Source of the DNA: Chitinophagales bacterium | GTDB lineage: Bacteria; Bacteroidota; Bacteroidia; Chitinophagales; Saprospiraceae | DNA: 64,000 nucleotides | Assembly: GCA_013298845.1 (NCBI GenBank) | Contig: JAAFJN010000001.1 | Coordinates: forward strand, 516,948 to 580,947 | Reading direction: 5' to 3' | Shown: positions 32,140 through 42,099 of the stretch, in pieces | Position numbering within the stretch: the first letter of the stretch is position 1 | How the letters are laid out: every line of letters begins with the position of its first letter | Notes under the pieces: model-generated | Databases searched by the model: none | The model's input: the letters and a program-made list of their open reading frames with translations, nothing else | What the model was told of the DNA's origin: nothing | Made by a program: the position numbers and the translations under genes

Positions 32140-35100
32140 CTATACACTCTCCTCTCGTTTGAGTTTACGCTTGGCGATCATGAGGTACATCACCGGGATC
32201 ACCAACAGCGTCAGGAACAACGAAAATGCCATGCCACCCGTGATCACCATACCCAGCGGCACACGGCTTCTACCGGCGCTACCCAAGGCCAACGCGATGG
32301 GCAATGCCCCCAAAATGGTGGCCAATGAAGTCATCAAAATGGGGCGGAAACGTTGTGTAGAGGCTTCCAGTACCGCCTGAAATTTTGATAAACCCTGTTC
32401 GCGTTTTTGGTTGGCAAATTCTACAATCAAAATCCCGTTTTTGGTGACCAGACCAATCAACATAATCATCCCGATTTGAGAAAAAATATTGATGGTTTGT
32501 CCGCTCAAGGTGAGCGCCAAAAACGCCCCTGCAATGGCCAATGGAACCGTAAAAAGAATAATCAAAGGGTCAATAAAACTTTCAAACTGCGCCGCCAAAA
32601 TCAGATATACCAGCAATAATGCCAAAATAAAGGCAAACATGGTGTTGCCCGAACTCTCTTTAAAGTCACGCGAAGCACCGCTCAGATCGGTTTGGAAAGT
32701 TTCATCCAACAAGTTTTTTCCAATCTCTTCCATCGCTTCAATGCCTTCGCCAAGGGTACGCCCCTGCGCCAGCGATGCCTGAAACGTGGCCGCTTTAAAA
32801 CGGTTATAATGGTACAACGTGGGCGGGTTACTGCTTTCTTCCAGGTGTACCACGTTGTCTAATTGAATCATTTCGCCCCGGCTGTTGCGCACGTACAACG
32901 CACTGAGGTCGAGTGGCTCATCGCGGTCGTTGCGGTCCAATTGCCCAATCACCTGGTACTGTTTGCCATCCATGTTAAAATAACCAAACCGGCGACCGCT
33001 GAGGGCCAATTGTAAGGTTTGTGAAATATCGGCGGCGGTGAGGCCCAGTGCATTGGCTTTGTCGCGGTCAATGCGAATATTGACCTCCGGTTTGTTAAAT
33101 TTGAGGTTAACGTCCACGTTGGCAAAAACGCCCGTTTTGCGCGCTTCATCCAAAAATTTAGGCACCACTTCGGCAATTTTGGCAAAAGAAAAATTTTGAA
33201 TGACAAACTGCACGGGCAATTGGTTACCACTGGCCAAACTGGTCGTAATCGTCTGTTCTTGGTTGGGGAATGCGCGTACTTCGGGGAATTTCTTTACCAA
33301 TTTTGATATTTGGTCGTAAATCTCCATTTGGCTGCGTTTGCGTAGATCCGGGTCGGGCAACAACGTACTGATAAAACCATTGTTCGACGCGCTGGGACCG
33401 GCAAAACCGGGGGCCGTGATCCCGAAAATCATACTGGCATCGGGGATAGAGTCGAGGAAAGTTTGGGTCATGTTGTAAATGATACTTTCCATTTTGTCAA
33501 AATCCGTGCCTTCGGGAGCGCTCAGGTTAGTCCGTACAATACTGCGGTCTTCGAGCGGTGCCAATTCCGTTTTGAGGTCTTGGGGCAGGTACCAAATCAT
33601 GCCGCCGCAAGCCGCCACAATGAGTACCGAAATCCATTTGTGGCGCAGGAACCAGTTGAGTACATTTCCGTATCCTTTTTCCATGCCCACAAAAAACGGT
33701 TCCGTTTTGCGGTAAAACCAACCCTCGCGGTGGTCTTTTCCGGAGAGATAAATATTGAGTACGGGTGTCAACGTCAGCGATACAAACGCCGATATTAACA
33801 CCGCCGAAGCCACTACGATACCAAATTCGCGGAACAAACGCCCGGTAAAACCTTCGAGGAAAATAACCGGCAAAAACACCACCGCCAACGTAATAGACGT
33901 GGAAAGTACCGCAAAAAAGATCTCTTCAATGCCTTCCCGAACGGCCTGGTACTTGTTGCGCCCCTCTTCTATTTTTCGGAAAATATTTTCGGTGACCACA
34001 ATGCCATCATCCACCACCAAACCCGTTGCCAATACAATACCGAGCAACGTAAGTACATTGATGGAAAAATCAAACAGGTACATGACAAAAAAGGTACCGA
34101 TAAGCGACACCGGAATATCCACCAGCGGGCGTAGGGCGACTACCCAGTTGCGGAAAAACAAATAAATAATCAGTACCACGAGGCCAACGGAAATCAGGAG
34201 GGTTTCTTCTACCTCCGCCACGGCGCGTTTCACAAATTTGGAGCGGTCAAGACCCACGTCAATGATAATATCTTCGGGGAGATCTTTCCTGATTTCATCC
34301 AACCGGCGGTAAAACTCGTCGGCAATTTCGATTTGGTTGGCACCCGGCTGCGGCAAAACCGTCAGGGAAAGGCCATATACATTGTTCCGGCGCGCCGAGG
34401 TTTCTTCAATTTCGGGGCCTAATACGGCTTGTCCTACGTCTTTAAACCGAATAGCACCGCCATTGGGCAATGGTTTGATAATGAGGTTGTTAAACTCCTC
34501 TTCGGTGGTGAGTTTAGCGGTTGTTTTGATGGTTAGTTCGGTAACGTCGCCGCGCACTTTACCGCTGGGGAGTTCAATATTTTCCCGTTGGAGGGCATTG
34601 AACACATCCTGCACGGTCAGGTTGCGGGCCGTCAGCAATTTGGGGTCCATCCAAAGGCGCATGGCCGGGCGTTTGAGACCAAAAATAGAGACCTGGCTCA
34701 CGCCCGGAATGGTTTGGAGGCGTTCTTGCAGCACATCTTCGGCGTAGCGGCTCAGTTCCATGATATTCCGCTTGCTACTGTTGATGGGCATAAAAATAAT
34801 CGGGCTGCCGTCGGCGTCCGATTTATTCACCACCGGCGGTCCGTCAATGTCCTGCGGGAGGTTGCGTACGGTTTGGCTCACCTTGTCGCGCACGTCGTTG
34901 GTGGCCTTTTCGAGGTCTTCTCCCAGTTCAAATTCGATGGTGATATTGGAACTTCCGGTGGAGGAAGACGAAGATATATTGCGAATACCCTGGATGCCGT
35001 TGATGGCTTTTTCCAGCGGTTCCGTCACCTGAGATTCGATAATTTCCGGGCTGGCGCCGGTGTACGAACAGCGTACATTTACCGTTGGTGGATCAATCGC

Positions 35101-35214
35101 AGGGTATTCGCGGGTACCCAGAAAACTATAGCCCAAGGCCCCGAAAAGCATAATCAAAATGCTCATAACGATGGCCAGAACGGGGCGCTTGATGGCTAAT
35201 TCTGAAAAATTCAT
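32140..35214 (-). CDS. RND efflux transporter, HAE1/AcrB family
   Basis: Inner-membrane proton-driven exporter of 1024 residues. The N-terminal MNFSELAIKRPVLAIVMSILIMLFGALGY is a typical first helix. The proton-relay pair appears in LATGLVVDDGIVVTENI, and the later blocks PVLNIYLSG and PLAIAGAFLALTLSG complete the twelve-helix plan with two large periplasmic loops. It would pump drugs, bile-like compounds or lipids. No membrane-fusion or TolC-like gene adjoins it; a secreted coiled-coil protein of unknown role is nine bases upstream instead. Confidence 0.93.
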   Translation of the reverse strand: MNFSELAIKRPVLAIVMSILIMLFGALGYSFLGTREYPAIDPPTVNVRCSYTGASPEIIESQVTEPLEKAINGIQGIRNISSSSSTGSSNITIEFELGEDLEKATNDVRDKVSQTVRNLPQDIDGPPVVNKSDADGSPIIFMPINSSKRNIMELSRYAEDVLQERLQTIPGVSQVSIFGLKRPAMRLWMDPKLLTARNLTVQDVFNALQRENIELPSGKVRGDVTELTIKTTAKLTTEEEFNNLIIKPLPNGGAIRFKDVGQAVLGPEIEETSARRNNVYGLSLTVLPQPGANQIEIADEFYRRLDEIRKDLPEDIIIDVGLDRSKFVKRAVAEVEETLLISVGLVVLIIYLFFRNWVVALRPLVDIPVSLIGTFFVMYLFDFSINVLTLLGIVLATGLVVDDGIVVTENIFRKIEEGRNKYQAVREGIEEIFFAVLSTSITLAVVFLPVIFLEGFTGRLFREFGIVVASAVLISAFVSLTLTPVLNIYLSGKDHREGWFYRKTEPFFVGMEKGYGNVLNWFLRHKWISVLIVAACGGMIWYLPQDLKTELAPLEDRSIVRTNLSAPEGTDFDKMESIIYNMTQTFLDSIPDASMIFGITAPGFAGPSASNNGFISTLLPDPDLRKRSQMEIYDQISKLVKKFPEVRAFPNQEQTITTSLASGNQLPVQFVIQNFSFAKIAEVVPKFLDEARKTGVFANVDVNLKFNKPEVNIRIDRDKANALGLTAADISQTLQLALSGRRFGYFNMDGKQYQVIGQLDRNDRDEPLDLSALYVRNSRGEMIQLDNVVHLEESSNPPTLYHYNRFKAATFQASLAQGRTLGEGIEAMEEIGKNLLDETFQTDLSGASRDFKESSGNTMFAFILALLLVYLILAAQFESFIDPLIILFTVPLAIAGAFLALTLSGQTINIFSQIGMIMLIGLVTKNGILIVEFANQKREQGLSKFQAVLEASTQRFRPILMTSLATILGALPIALALGSAGRSRVPLGMVITGGMAFSLFLTLLVIPVMYLMIAKRKLKREESV

Positions 35215-35223
35215 GTGTTTGTA

Positions 35224-35913
35224 TTAGTTCTTCTCGTTGCCTACGTTTTGCAACCGAATGCGTATTTCTTCAATCATGCGGCGTTGCGCTTCCTGGTCGG
35301 CCACGTTGCTGTTTTGGTCTTGCTCGTTCTTTTTAATGTCCTCTTCCGCTTTTTTAATTTTGGCGTTGTATTCCTCAATGTCTTTGTGGAAATTATCGTT
35401 TTCTTTTTCCAATTTGCGTTTGGCGTTTTCGAGATCTTTCATTTTTTTCTCGGCATCCTTTAATTCGCGGGCAACCACTTCGCGGCGAACTTCGATGTAA
35501 AAATCGGTGAGTGCGCTCACTACTTCATCGGCCGATTGCCCGTGTTCGCGGCGATTGAGAAACGAAGAGCCTAAATCAAACCAAACGTTGAGTGCGGCAT
35601 CATTTTTGTTTATTTCTTCTACGGTCGAACGAAGCGTGTATTCGTTAGGGCTTACACTGCCACTTAATTTGGCGGCAAACCATTCGCCCGACTTTTTATC
35701 TTTTTTCAGTTTAGCGCTGAAACGGTCTTTGGCAAATTTTTTCCACATGTCGGCAACAAGATTGTCGTCGGCACCGCGAAATTCCACGCGAAAACATGGC
35801 CGCGTGCCAAAAGACATGGTTTTATCCATTTCCCGAACGGGACTTGTTTGAGCAATTGCCTGAAAACAAAGCATTAGGGCAGCAAAGAAAATAGTAAGTT
35901 TTTGATGGATCAT
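35224..35913 (-). CDS. Unknown exported coiled-coil protein
   Basis: A 229-residue protein with a signal peptide (MIHQKLTIFFAALMLCFQAIAQ), starting at the ATG at 35913. The middle part (about 30-140) is globular with FRVEFRGADDNLVADMWKKFAKD. The last 80 residues are a highly charged coiled coil (AEKKMKDLENAKRKLEKEN...). Its gene ends nine bases before the RND pump, so the two are probably one operon. It is not a recognisable membrane-fusion protein, lacking lipoyl and beta-barrel motifs. Confidence 0.7.
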   Translation of the reverse strand: MIHQKLTIFFAALMLCFQAIAQTSPVREMDKTMSFGTRPCFRVEFRGADDNLVADMWKKFAKDRFSAKLKKDKKSGEWFAAKLSGSVSPNEYTLRSTVEEINKNDAALNVWFDLGSSFLNRREHGQSADEVVSALTDFYIEVRREVVARELKDAEKKMKDLENAKRKLEKENDNFHKDIEEYNAKIKKAEEDIKKNEQDQNSNVADQEAQRRMIEEIRIRLQNVGNEKN

Positions 35914-36063
35914 GGTATTGAATTGTGTTTTTGATGTTATAAAAGGAGTATGCGCTAAAATTGTTTTTGCAAATGCGAACAAAGTTGGTGTAACTCTTTC
36001 GTTATTTGCACTTCCAAAAATACGTTTTTTTAATTTTTCTTCATTCTTTTAATAAATACTTAC

Positions 36064-37239
36064 ATGGCCAAAATCCTGATTGTGGATGACGAACTGCCCA
36101 TCCGCCGCACATTAAGAGACATTCTTGAGTTTGAACAGTACGACGTAGACGAAGCATCCGATGGACTGGAATGCATCGCGAAGGTACAAAAAGAAAAGTA
36201 CGACGTCGTTATTATGGATATTAAAATGCCAAAAATGGATGGCATCGAGGCTTTAGAGCGTCTGCAAATCCTTGCCCCCGAATTACCGGTGGTGATGGTA
36301 AGCGGCCACGGTAATATCGAAACCGCCGTGGATGCCGTTAAAAAAGGAGCCTTCGACTATATCTCCAAACCGCCGGATCTCAACCGGATGCTGATTACCA
36401 TTCGCAACGCAATGGACAAATCGGAATTGGTAACCACCACGCAAAAACTGCAAAAACAGGTGCGCGGAGGGAACAAAGGCGTGAATATTATTGGCGAAAG
36501 TGCGCCCATCGTGGAAATTAAACGGATGCTCGATAAAGTGGCACCCACCGATAGCCGCGTCCTGATTACCGGCCCCAACGGGAGTGGTAAAGAATTGGTA
36601 GCCCGCTGGATTCACGAAAAAAGCAACCGCATCAACGGCCCCATCGTGGAAGTGAACTGCGCCGCTATTCCGTCAGAATTGATTGAAAGTGAACTTTTTG
36701 GCCATAAAAAAGGCTCGTTCACCGGGGCAGTTGCCGATAAACCCGGCAAATTTGAACAGGCCGAAGGAGGTACACTTTTCCTCGACGAAATTGGGGATAT
36801 GAGCCTCGACGCACAAGCCAAAGTGCTCCGCGCCTTGCAAGAGAAAAAAATCACCCGCGTGGGCGATTCCAAAGAAATTAAAGTGGATGTGCGGGTTTTG
36901 GCTGCTACCAACAAAGATTTGCGGGAAGAAATTGCCAACGGCCGTTTCCGCGAAGACCTTTATCACCGCCTCGCCGTTATTGTGGTGCGGGTTCCTTCGC
37001 TCAACGAACGCCGCGAAGATATTCCGCTGTTGCTGGAACATTTTAACCGCCGTACCGCCGAAGAATACGGCCACGCCCCCAAAACATTTGCCCCCGAGGC
37101 CATTAAAGCCTTGCAGGATTACAACTGGACCGGTAATATCCGCGAATTGGCCAACGTTGTCGAACGCCTTTTTATCCTCTGTGACCAAAAAGTCACCCAC
37201 GACGACGTCATGTTATACGTTTACCCCAACCGAGGATAG
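36064..37239 (+). CDS. Sigma54-type response regulator lacking a DNA-binding domain
   Basis: NtrC-family protein of 391 residues. The receiver domain (1-115) has D8/D9, phospho-acceptor D52 and K102. The AAA+ domain (about 140-370) has Walker A GPNGSGKE (170-177), the sigma54-contact loop GSFTGA (217-222) and Walker B LFLDE (238-242). It ends at the end of the C-terminal helical part of the AAA+ domain (NIRELANVVERLFIL) plus about 20 residues, with no Fis-type HTH. It may activate sigma54 promoters from solution. No histidine kinase adjoins it. An array element begins immediately after the stop. Confidence 0.9.
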   Translation: MAKILIVDDELPIRRTLRDILEFEQYDVDEASDGLECIAKVQKEKYDVVIMDIKMPKMDGIEALERLQILAPELPVVMVSGHGNIETAVDAVKKGAFDYISKPPDLNRMLITIRNAMDKSELVTTTQKLQKQVRGGNKGVNIIGESAPIVEIKRMLDKVAPTDSRVLITGPNGSGKELVARWIHEKSNRINGPIVEVNCAAIPSELIESELFGHKKGSFTGAVADKPGKFEQAEGGTLFLDEIGDMSLDAQAKVLRALQEKKITRVGDSKEIKVDVRVLAATNKDLREEIANGRFREDLYHRLAVIVVRVPSLNERREDIPLLLEHFNRRTAEEYGHAPKTFAPEAIKALQDYNWTGNIRELANVVERLFILCDQKVTHDDVMLYVYPNRG

Positions 37240-37464
37240 AAGAGTGAATAGTGAAGAGTGAAAAACGAATAGTGAAGAGTGAAGAGTGAAAAACGAATAG
37301 TGAAGAGTGAATAGTGAAAAACGAATAGTGAAGAGTGAATAGATAAAAGAGCCTATGGTGTTGAAAATGAACACTATACACGCAAAGGTTTTTCAATTCA
37401 CCAGTAAAAAACACTCTACGACGGGCAACTCTTCACTCTTCACTCTTCACTATTCACTATTCAC
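37240..37464. repeat. Inverted heptamer-array element C
   Basis: Left array 37240-37342 (AGAGTGAATAGTGAAGAGTG type with interspersed AAAAACGAAT) and right array 37430-37464 (CTTCACTCTTCACTATTCAC type) enclose a core at 37343-37429. The core contains CCTATGGTG (37352-37360) and CACTCTACGACGGG (37412-37425), collinear with the reverse complement of element A. Both outer edges directly abut stop codons of the convergent flanking genes. Confidence 0.85.
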
Positions 37465-38997
37465 TTACTCGCTTCCGTCGTTTTTGCCGCGTTCTACGGC
37501 GAAATTACCCACCTTTTTGCCCGAATCCAGGCCCGCTTCGCAGTCAATACGGAAGTGAATACAACCGTAAATGCGCGACTCAGAGGCTTCTTTTGCCATG
37601 GCTGTTAGTTCAGAGGCATTAGAGGGGAACAAATAAGCCAGTACTTCCGCTGCTGCTGCCGAAAATGTGGAGTGCCCCGAAGTATATCCCGGGAAATTAG
37701 GAATCCCCGTTGATGTTTTAATATCGCGATCTACCGTCGTTGGGCGCTGGGTAAGGTAATAATACTTGGTATGCCAGCACAAAATACCGGCGTCCTGAAC
37801 GGCAGTACTCATGAGTGCCATGGCGCGTGCTGCGCGAATTTCGTTCCATTTATTGTCCAAAATCAATTCAGCGGCTTTGCGGTTCCAGTGGCCGGGAGGT
37901 GTATAAGAACCCGCTCCGTCGGCCCAATAAGTCGCAATGCGGAATTGCTCGTTGGTGCGATTTTTGGCAATATCCTGCATCTCCTGGTAGTCTTTTTCAA
38001 ACTCAGGGGTGCCGGGCAAATAAGGAGCCGCCGGGCGCAAGGCTATTTTTTGGTCATCGGTGAAATTCCAGGGCTTCACATTGCCAAAAAATGGCAGCAT
38101 CGGTGGGCGGGCCGGAATATCAACACTTTCCCATTGGGCCGTAAAGCCACGGGCCGTTGCGTCGGCTTTCAGCAATGGGTAATCGGCTTGTTTGTTGGCC
38201 GCGCCCATGCGGTCGGTTTTCGCGTAAGCAATAATACGTTTAGCCACGGCTGCGCCCAAAGAATCACCGGCATCAATATCACTTTGTACATTCATACCGC
38301 CCCAAAGACGGCTGTTTTTGTGCTCGGTAGAACGCTCGTCGAGCAATGCAACCTCACCGGGAAATAAGAACTTGAGTACCTCGCGCGACGCAGCGGCCAC
38401 TACCGCATCTTCCGATGGGTACGAAGGCAGGTCGTTGGTGGGCAAAAGCGGCGTAATGCCCGAATCGTTTTTGTACGGCGCGAGGCGGTTGTATTCAAAC
38501 TTGGCTTTCCAGGCCGTTACCAAAGCGTCGTATTGGGCCACGGCCAACAACGCAAAAGCGCGGGAGGCATACGGCGGGTTAGCAAATGGAAAACGCGGGT
38601 AAGCGGTTGGGTTGTTCGCGTCTGGTAACGGATACGTACCATCAGCGTTGTAGTTGGGTGGAACGTTGTAATTGGCGGCCAGTTCGCGCGCAATTTCGTG
38701 CCAGCGCAAAGTGCCATTGCTGCCCCAAAACTGCACCGCTTCTTTGTCGCTTTCCGTCGCGTTGCTCATAACGGTTTTTAACTGTTCCAATTCCGTTTTG
38801 TACGCATCTGATGCAACGGCATTGGGAGCAGGTACCGGGATTTCGGAACCATCCGCGAGGATATAGGTTTTCCAGGTGCCGCCGTTTTCGTCCAGTTTGG
38901 TCTCGGCGTAAGGCGCGATCGTGGGGTTTTCGGGTGTTTTGTTGCAGGCTGTGGCAACAAATAAGGTAATGAGTATGTATAAAGGTATTTGTTTCAT
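37465..38997 (-). CDS. PAP2/vanadium-haloperoxidase-like lipoprotein (copy 1)
   Basis: Protein of 510 residues with a lipoprotein signal peptide (MKQIPLYILITLFVATAC). All three motifs of the acid phosphatase/vanadium haloperoxidase fold are present near the C-terminus: KYYYLTQRP (K-X6-RP), YTSGHSTFS (SGH) and SRIYGCIHFRID (SR-X5-H-X3-D). It could bind phosphate or vanadate and act as a phosphatase or haloperoxidase outside the cytoplasm; sequence does not decide which. It lies six bases after the barrel-like gene on the same strand. A second member is at 57.5 kb. Confidence 0.88.
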   Translation of the reverse strand: MKQIPLYILITLFVATACNKTPENPTIAPYAETKLDENGGTWKTYILADGSEIPVPAPNAVASDAYKTELEQLKTVMSNATESDKEAVQFWGSNGTLRWHEIARELAANYNVPPNYNADGTYPLPDANNPTAYPRFPFANPPYASRAFALLAVAQYDALVTAWKAKFEYNRLAPYKNDSGITPLLPTNDLPSYPSEDAVVAAASREVLKFLFPGEVALLDERSTEHKNSRLWGGMNVQSDIDAGDSLGAAVAKRIIAYAKTDRMGAANKQADYPLLKADATARGFTAQWESVDIPARPPMLPFFGNVKPWNFTDDQKIALRPAAPYLPGTPEFEKDYQEMQDIAKNRTNEQFRIATYWADGAGSYTPPGHWNRKAAELILDNKWNEIRAARAMALMSTAVQDAGILCWHTKYYYLTQRPTTVDRDIKTSTGIPNFPGYTSGHSTFSAAAAEVLAYLFPSNASELTAMAKEASESRIYGCIHFRIDCEAGLDSGKKVGNFAVERGKNDGSE

Positions 38998-39003
38998 AAA
39001 AAA

Positions 39004-39900
39004 TTACAGCGTAAACATGTAAAAAATGCCGCCGTTGATGGCGGTGGATTGTCCTACGTTGCGGCCTTGCAATACGTACGCGCCGCCCGCCGAAACGGCA
39101 AACTGACGGGTAATCCAGTACTTGGCCCAGGCACCGGTGCTGGTGGCCTGCATTTTGTTGGTGAGCATAGGGCCTTCGTTGTAGCGAATGTCATCGCCGC
39201 TGAGGCAGGCACCGCGTTCGGCCCACAGTTCCGCCTGAAACTTGGGGCGCAAAATACCGAGGCGCAAAGTCGCATCAAAGAAATTGGGCGTTGGAACCCG
39301 GTTGCCGTAAATCAACTGGTTGTTGTAAATGTACGCGTCACGGTTAATTTTAACGTCGGAGCGCCAACTGTGGCCCGCCTGCGCCGTTGCGTACCAGCCT
39401 TTGGCGGTGGTAAAGTGAACAATACCGCGCAACGATGCCATTTTGCATTTTAAACCAATGCTAAAGGGCAAAAAATCGGTTTGGTACTGCGAAGCGGGAA
39501 TGGAAAGGCCGCCCGTTGTTTGAAATTTGAGCGCACTGGAACCCATTTTGATTTCGTACGCCTGCCATTTGAGCCACAAAGCAAAATCCTGAATGCCGCT
39601 TTGTCCCTGCAAATAACTCGCCGAAGAACCGGTGCGAATCCAAGGTAAAGCCGCCATCACGTTGAGTTTGTTGGTGATACCGTAAGCGCTCATGAGCAGT
39701 ACGCTTTGGTTGGTCACCGTGCCCAGGTTGAGGTTACTGCGTTTGTTAGTGCCTTCCCAATATTCCGACCACGAACTATTAGTGTATTGGAGCACGTTAC
39801 ACCATTGGCGCTTTTGCATTAAAAGGCCATCGGTGGGGGATTGCGCCAGTGTCTTTACAGACCAAAGCGCGAGGAGTAAAACCGTAAGTTTTAATTTCAT
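39004..39900 (-). CDS. Outer-membrane barrel-like protein
   Basis: A 298-residue protein with a signal peptide (MKLKLTVLLLALWSVKTLAQ) and alternating hydrophobic beta strands ending in an aromatic residue near the C-terminus (GGIFYMFTL), as in outer-membrane beta barrels. It recalls transporter-like proteins of the phenol-degradation MetA type, but this is weak. It is first in a probable operon with the PAP2-like lipoprotein, suggesting a shared envelope task. Confidence 0.65.
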   Translation of the reverse strand: MKLKLTVLLLALWSVKTLAQSPTDGLLMQKRQWCNVLQYTNSSWSEYWEGTNKRSNLNLGTVTNQSVLLMSAYGITNKLNVMAALPWIRTGSSASYLQGQSGIQDFALWLKWQAYEIKMGSSALKFQTTGGLSIPASQYQTDFLPFSIGLKCKMASLRGIVHFTTAKGWYATAQAGHSWRSDVKINRDAYIYNNQLIYGNRVPTPNFFDATLRLGILRPKFQAELWAERGACLSGDDIRYNEGPMLTNKMQATSTGAWAKYWITRQFAVSAGGAYVLQGRNVGQSTAINGGIFYMFTL

Positions 39901-40118
39901 ACCAAATAAGATAAATAGAATGGATAAGGTTAGTAAGTTAACAAGTGTTTGAACCCCACAAAGATAGATTCATTTTGTTCAAAAAAAATTCTCTTATTCT
40001 GTTAATAAAGCAAAATTAAGAAAAAACAGCCAATTTCTTATTTTTACCTTTTTGTTTTAAAATTTGAAAAGTGTGTTTCTTTGAAACAAATTTTTTATTT
40101 TTATTCCTGAAAAATACC

Positions 40119-40126
40119 TACCTTTG
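40119..40126 (+). promoter_or_regulatory. -7 box TACCTTTG upstream of parE
   Basis: TACCTTTG lies about 70 bases before the parE ATG at 40197. The -33 region is AT-rich without a clear TTG. Confidence 0.4.
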
Positions 40127-40196
40127 GCCGCCGGAATGAATGGTAAATAAAGTTGCTGTTCTTCAATTCGGTCTCAAAAAACGTAAAAACAACAGT

Positions 40197-42098
40197 ATGC
40201 AAGAAGTAAGATATACCGAAGACGAAATTAAATCCCTCGATTGGCGCGAACACATCCGCTTGCGCCCGGGGATGTACATTGGTAAATTGGGCGATGGTGC
40301 CAGTGCCGACGATGGCATTTACGTGTTGCTCAAAGAGGTCATTGATAACTCCATTGACGAATACGCCATGGGGTACGGCAAACAAATTGACGTACAAGTG
40401 AAAGACGGCGAAGTGTTTGTGCGCGACTACGGGCGGGGTATTCCGTTGGGAAAAGTGGTGGATGTTGTGTCAAAAATCAACACGGGTGCCAAATATGACT
40501 CCAAAGCGTTTAAAAAATCGGTGGGTTTGAACGGGGTAGGTACCAAAGCCGTAAACGCGCTCTCCGAATATTTTAAAGTAGTGGCCATCCGCGAAGGACA
40601 GGCCAAAACCGCCGAATTTCAGTTTGGCAACCTCAAAAAAGAAAGTAAAGTTGAACCCACCAAAGAGGAAAACGGTACCATTATTTCCTTTAAACCCGAC
40701 AACGGCCTGTTCCGCAACTACCGCTACCTCCCCGAATACGTGGAGCAGCAATTGTGGAATTACGCTTACCTCAACGCGGGTCTGAAAATTAATTACAACG
40801 GTAAAACATTTTTTTCCAAAAATGGCCTGCTCGATTTGTTGAGCAAAAAAACCAACAGCGAAAACGTTCGTTACCCCATTATTCACCTCAAGGGCGAAGA
40901 CGTGGAAATTGCCATGACCCACGGCGATCACTACGGCGAACAATATTATTCGTTTGTCAACGGCCAAAATACCACCCAGGGCGGTACCCACCTCAATGCA
41001 TTCCGTGAGGCGTTGATTAAAGTCATCCGCGACCACTTCAAAAAACAGTTCGACGCTAAAGACATCCGCGAAAGTATCATCGCGGCCGTGGCGGTGCGGG
41101 TAGAAGAACCGGTGTTCGAAAGCCAAACCAAAACCCGCCTCGGTTCCGAACGTATCGCCCCCGATGGTCCCGCCATGCGGACGTTTATGGCCGATTTTCT
41201 GGCGCGCGAACTCGATAACTTTTTGCACAAAAATCCCGAAGTCGCCAAAGAACTCCTCAAACGGATTCAACAAAGCGAACGCGAACGCAAAGAGATTGCC
41301 GACGTTAAAAAAATTGCCAACGAACGCGCCAAAAAAGCCAATATCCACAATAAAAAACTGCGCGATTGTCGCTACCACCTCAACGAAAAATGTTCGGAGG
41401 AGCAAAAATTAGCCAGTACCATTTTTATCACCGAGGGTGACTCCGCGAGTGGTTCGCTCACCAAATCGCGCAATGTGGACGCGCAAGCCGTGTTTAGTTT
41501 GCGTGGTAAACCGCTGAACTGCTACGGACTGACCAAAAAAATTGTGTACCAAAACGAGGAGTTTAACCTCCTCCAACACGCCCTTAACATCGAAGATTCG
41601 CTCGATGACCTGCGTTATAACCGTGTCGTTATCGCCACCGATGCCGACGTGGACGGGATGCACATTCGCCTGCTGCTGTTGACGTTTTTCTTGCAGTTTT
41701 TCCCCGATTTGGTGCGCAACGGTCACTTGTTTATCCTCGATACGCCGCTGTTCCGTGTTCGCGACAAACAACAGACGTTTTATTGTTACTCCGAAACGGA
41801 AAAACAACAGGCCATTAAAAAATTGCGTGGTAAACCGGAAATCACCCGATTTAAAGGGTTAGGGGAGATTAGCCCCAATGAGTTTAGCGCGTTTATCAAC
41901 GAAAATATTCGCCTCGACCCGGTTATCCTCACCGAGGACATGAATATTGACCACGTTTTGGACTATTACATGGGCAAAAACACCCCCGAACGCCAGGAAT
42001 TTATCATCGAAAACCTGCGTTTTGAGTTGGATGTCATTGATACCCCCGAAGAAGAAGCCCAAATTCAGCCCGAGTTAGTGGCCGAAGAAATGGATTAA
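40197..42098 (+). CDS. parE: DNA topoisomerase IV subunit B
   Basis: GHKL ATPase/TOPRIM subunit of 633 residues. Visible motifs are NSIDEY (Mg-ATP binding), [23 protein letters not shown], the [17 protein letters not shown] and [14 protein letters not shown], and a C-terminal [13 protein letters not shown]. With ParC it would decatenate chromosomes. The lack of a GyrB-type insertion and the overall sequence favour ParE over GyrB. The start at 40197 ([19 protein letters not shown]) is preferred to an upstream in-frame codon. parC does not follow here. Confidence 0.92.
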   Translation: MQEVRYTEDEIKSLDWREHIRLRPGMYIGKLGDGASADDGIYVLLKEVIDNSIDEYAMGYGKQIDVQVKDGEVFVRDYGRGIPLGKVVDVVSKINTGAKYDSKAFKKSVGLNGVGTKAVNALSEYFKVVAIREGQAKTAEFQFGNLKKESKVEPTKEENGTIISFKPDNGLFRNYRYLPEYVEQQLWNYAYLNAGLKINYNGKTFFSKNGLLDLLSKKTNSENVRYPIIHLKGEDVEIAMTHGDHYGEQYYSFVNGQNTTQGGTHLNAFREALIKVIRDHFKKQFDAKDIRESIIAAVAVRVEEPVFESQTKTRLGSERIAPDGPAMRTFMADFLARELDNFLHKNPEVAKELLKRIQQSERERKEIADVKKIANERAKKANIHNKKLRDCRYHLNEKCSEEQKLASTIFITEGDSASGSLTKSRNVDAQAVFSLRGKPLNCYGLTKKIVYQNEEFNLLQHALNIEDSLDDLRYNRVVIATDADVDGMHIRLLLLTFFLQFFPDLVRNGHLFILDTPLFRVRDKQQTFYCYSETEKQQAIKKLRGKPEITRFKGLGEISPNEFSAFINENIRLDPVILTEDMNIDHVLDYYMGKNTPERQEFIIENLRFELDVIDTPEEEAQIQPELVAEEMD

Positions 42099-42099
42099 T

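Noticed and set aside
40470..41405. 311-codon minus-strand frame
   Set aside because: Antisense to parE; Phe/Gly/Val-rich shadow.
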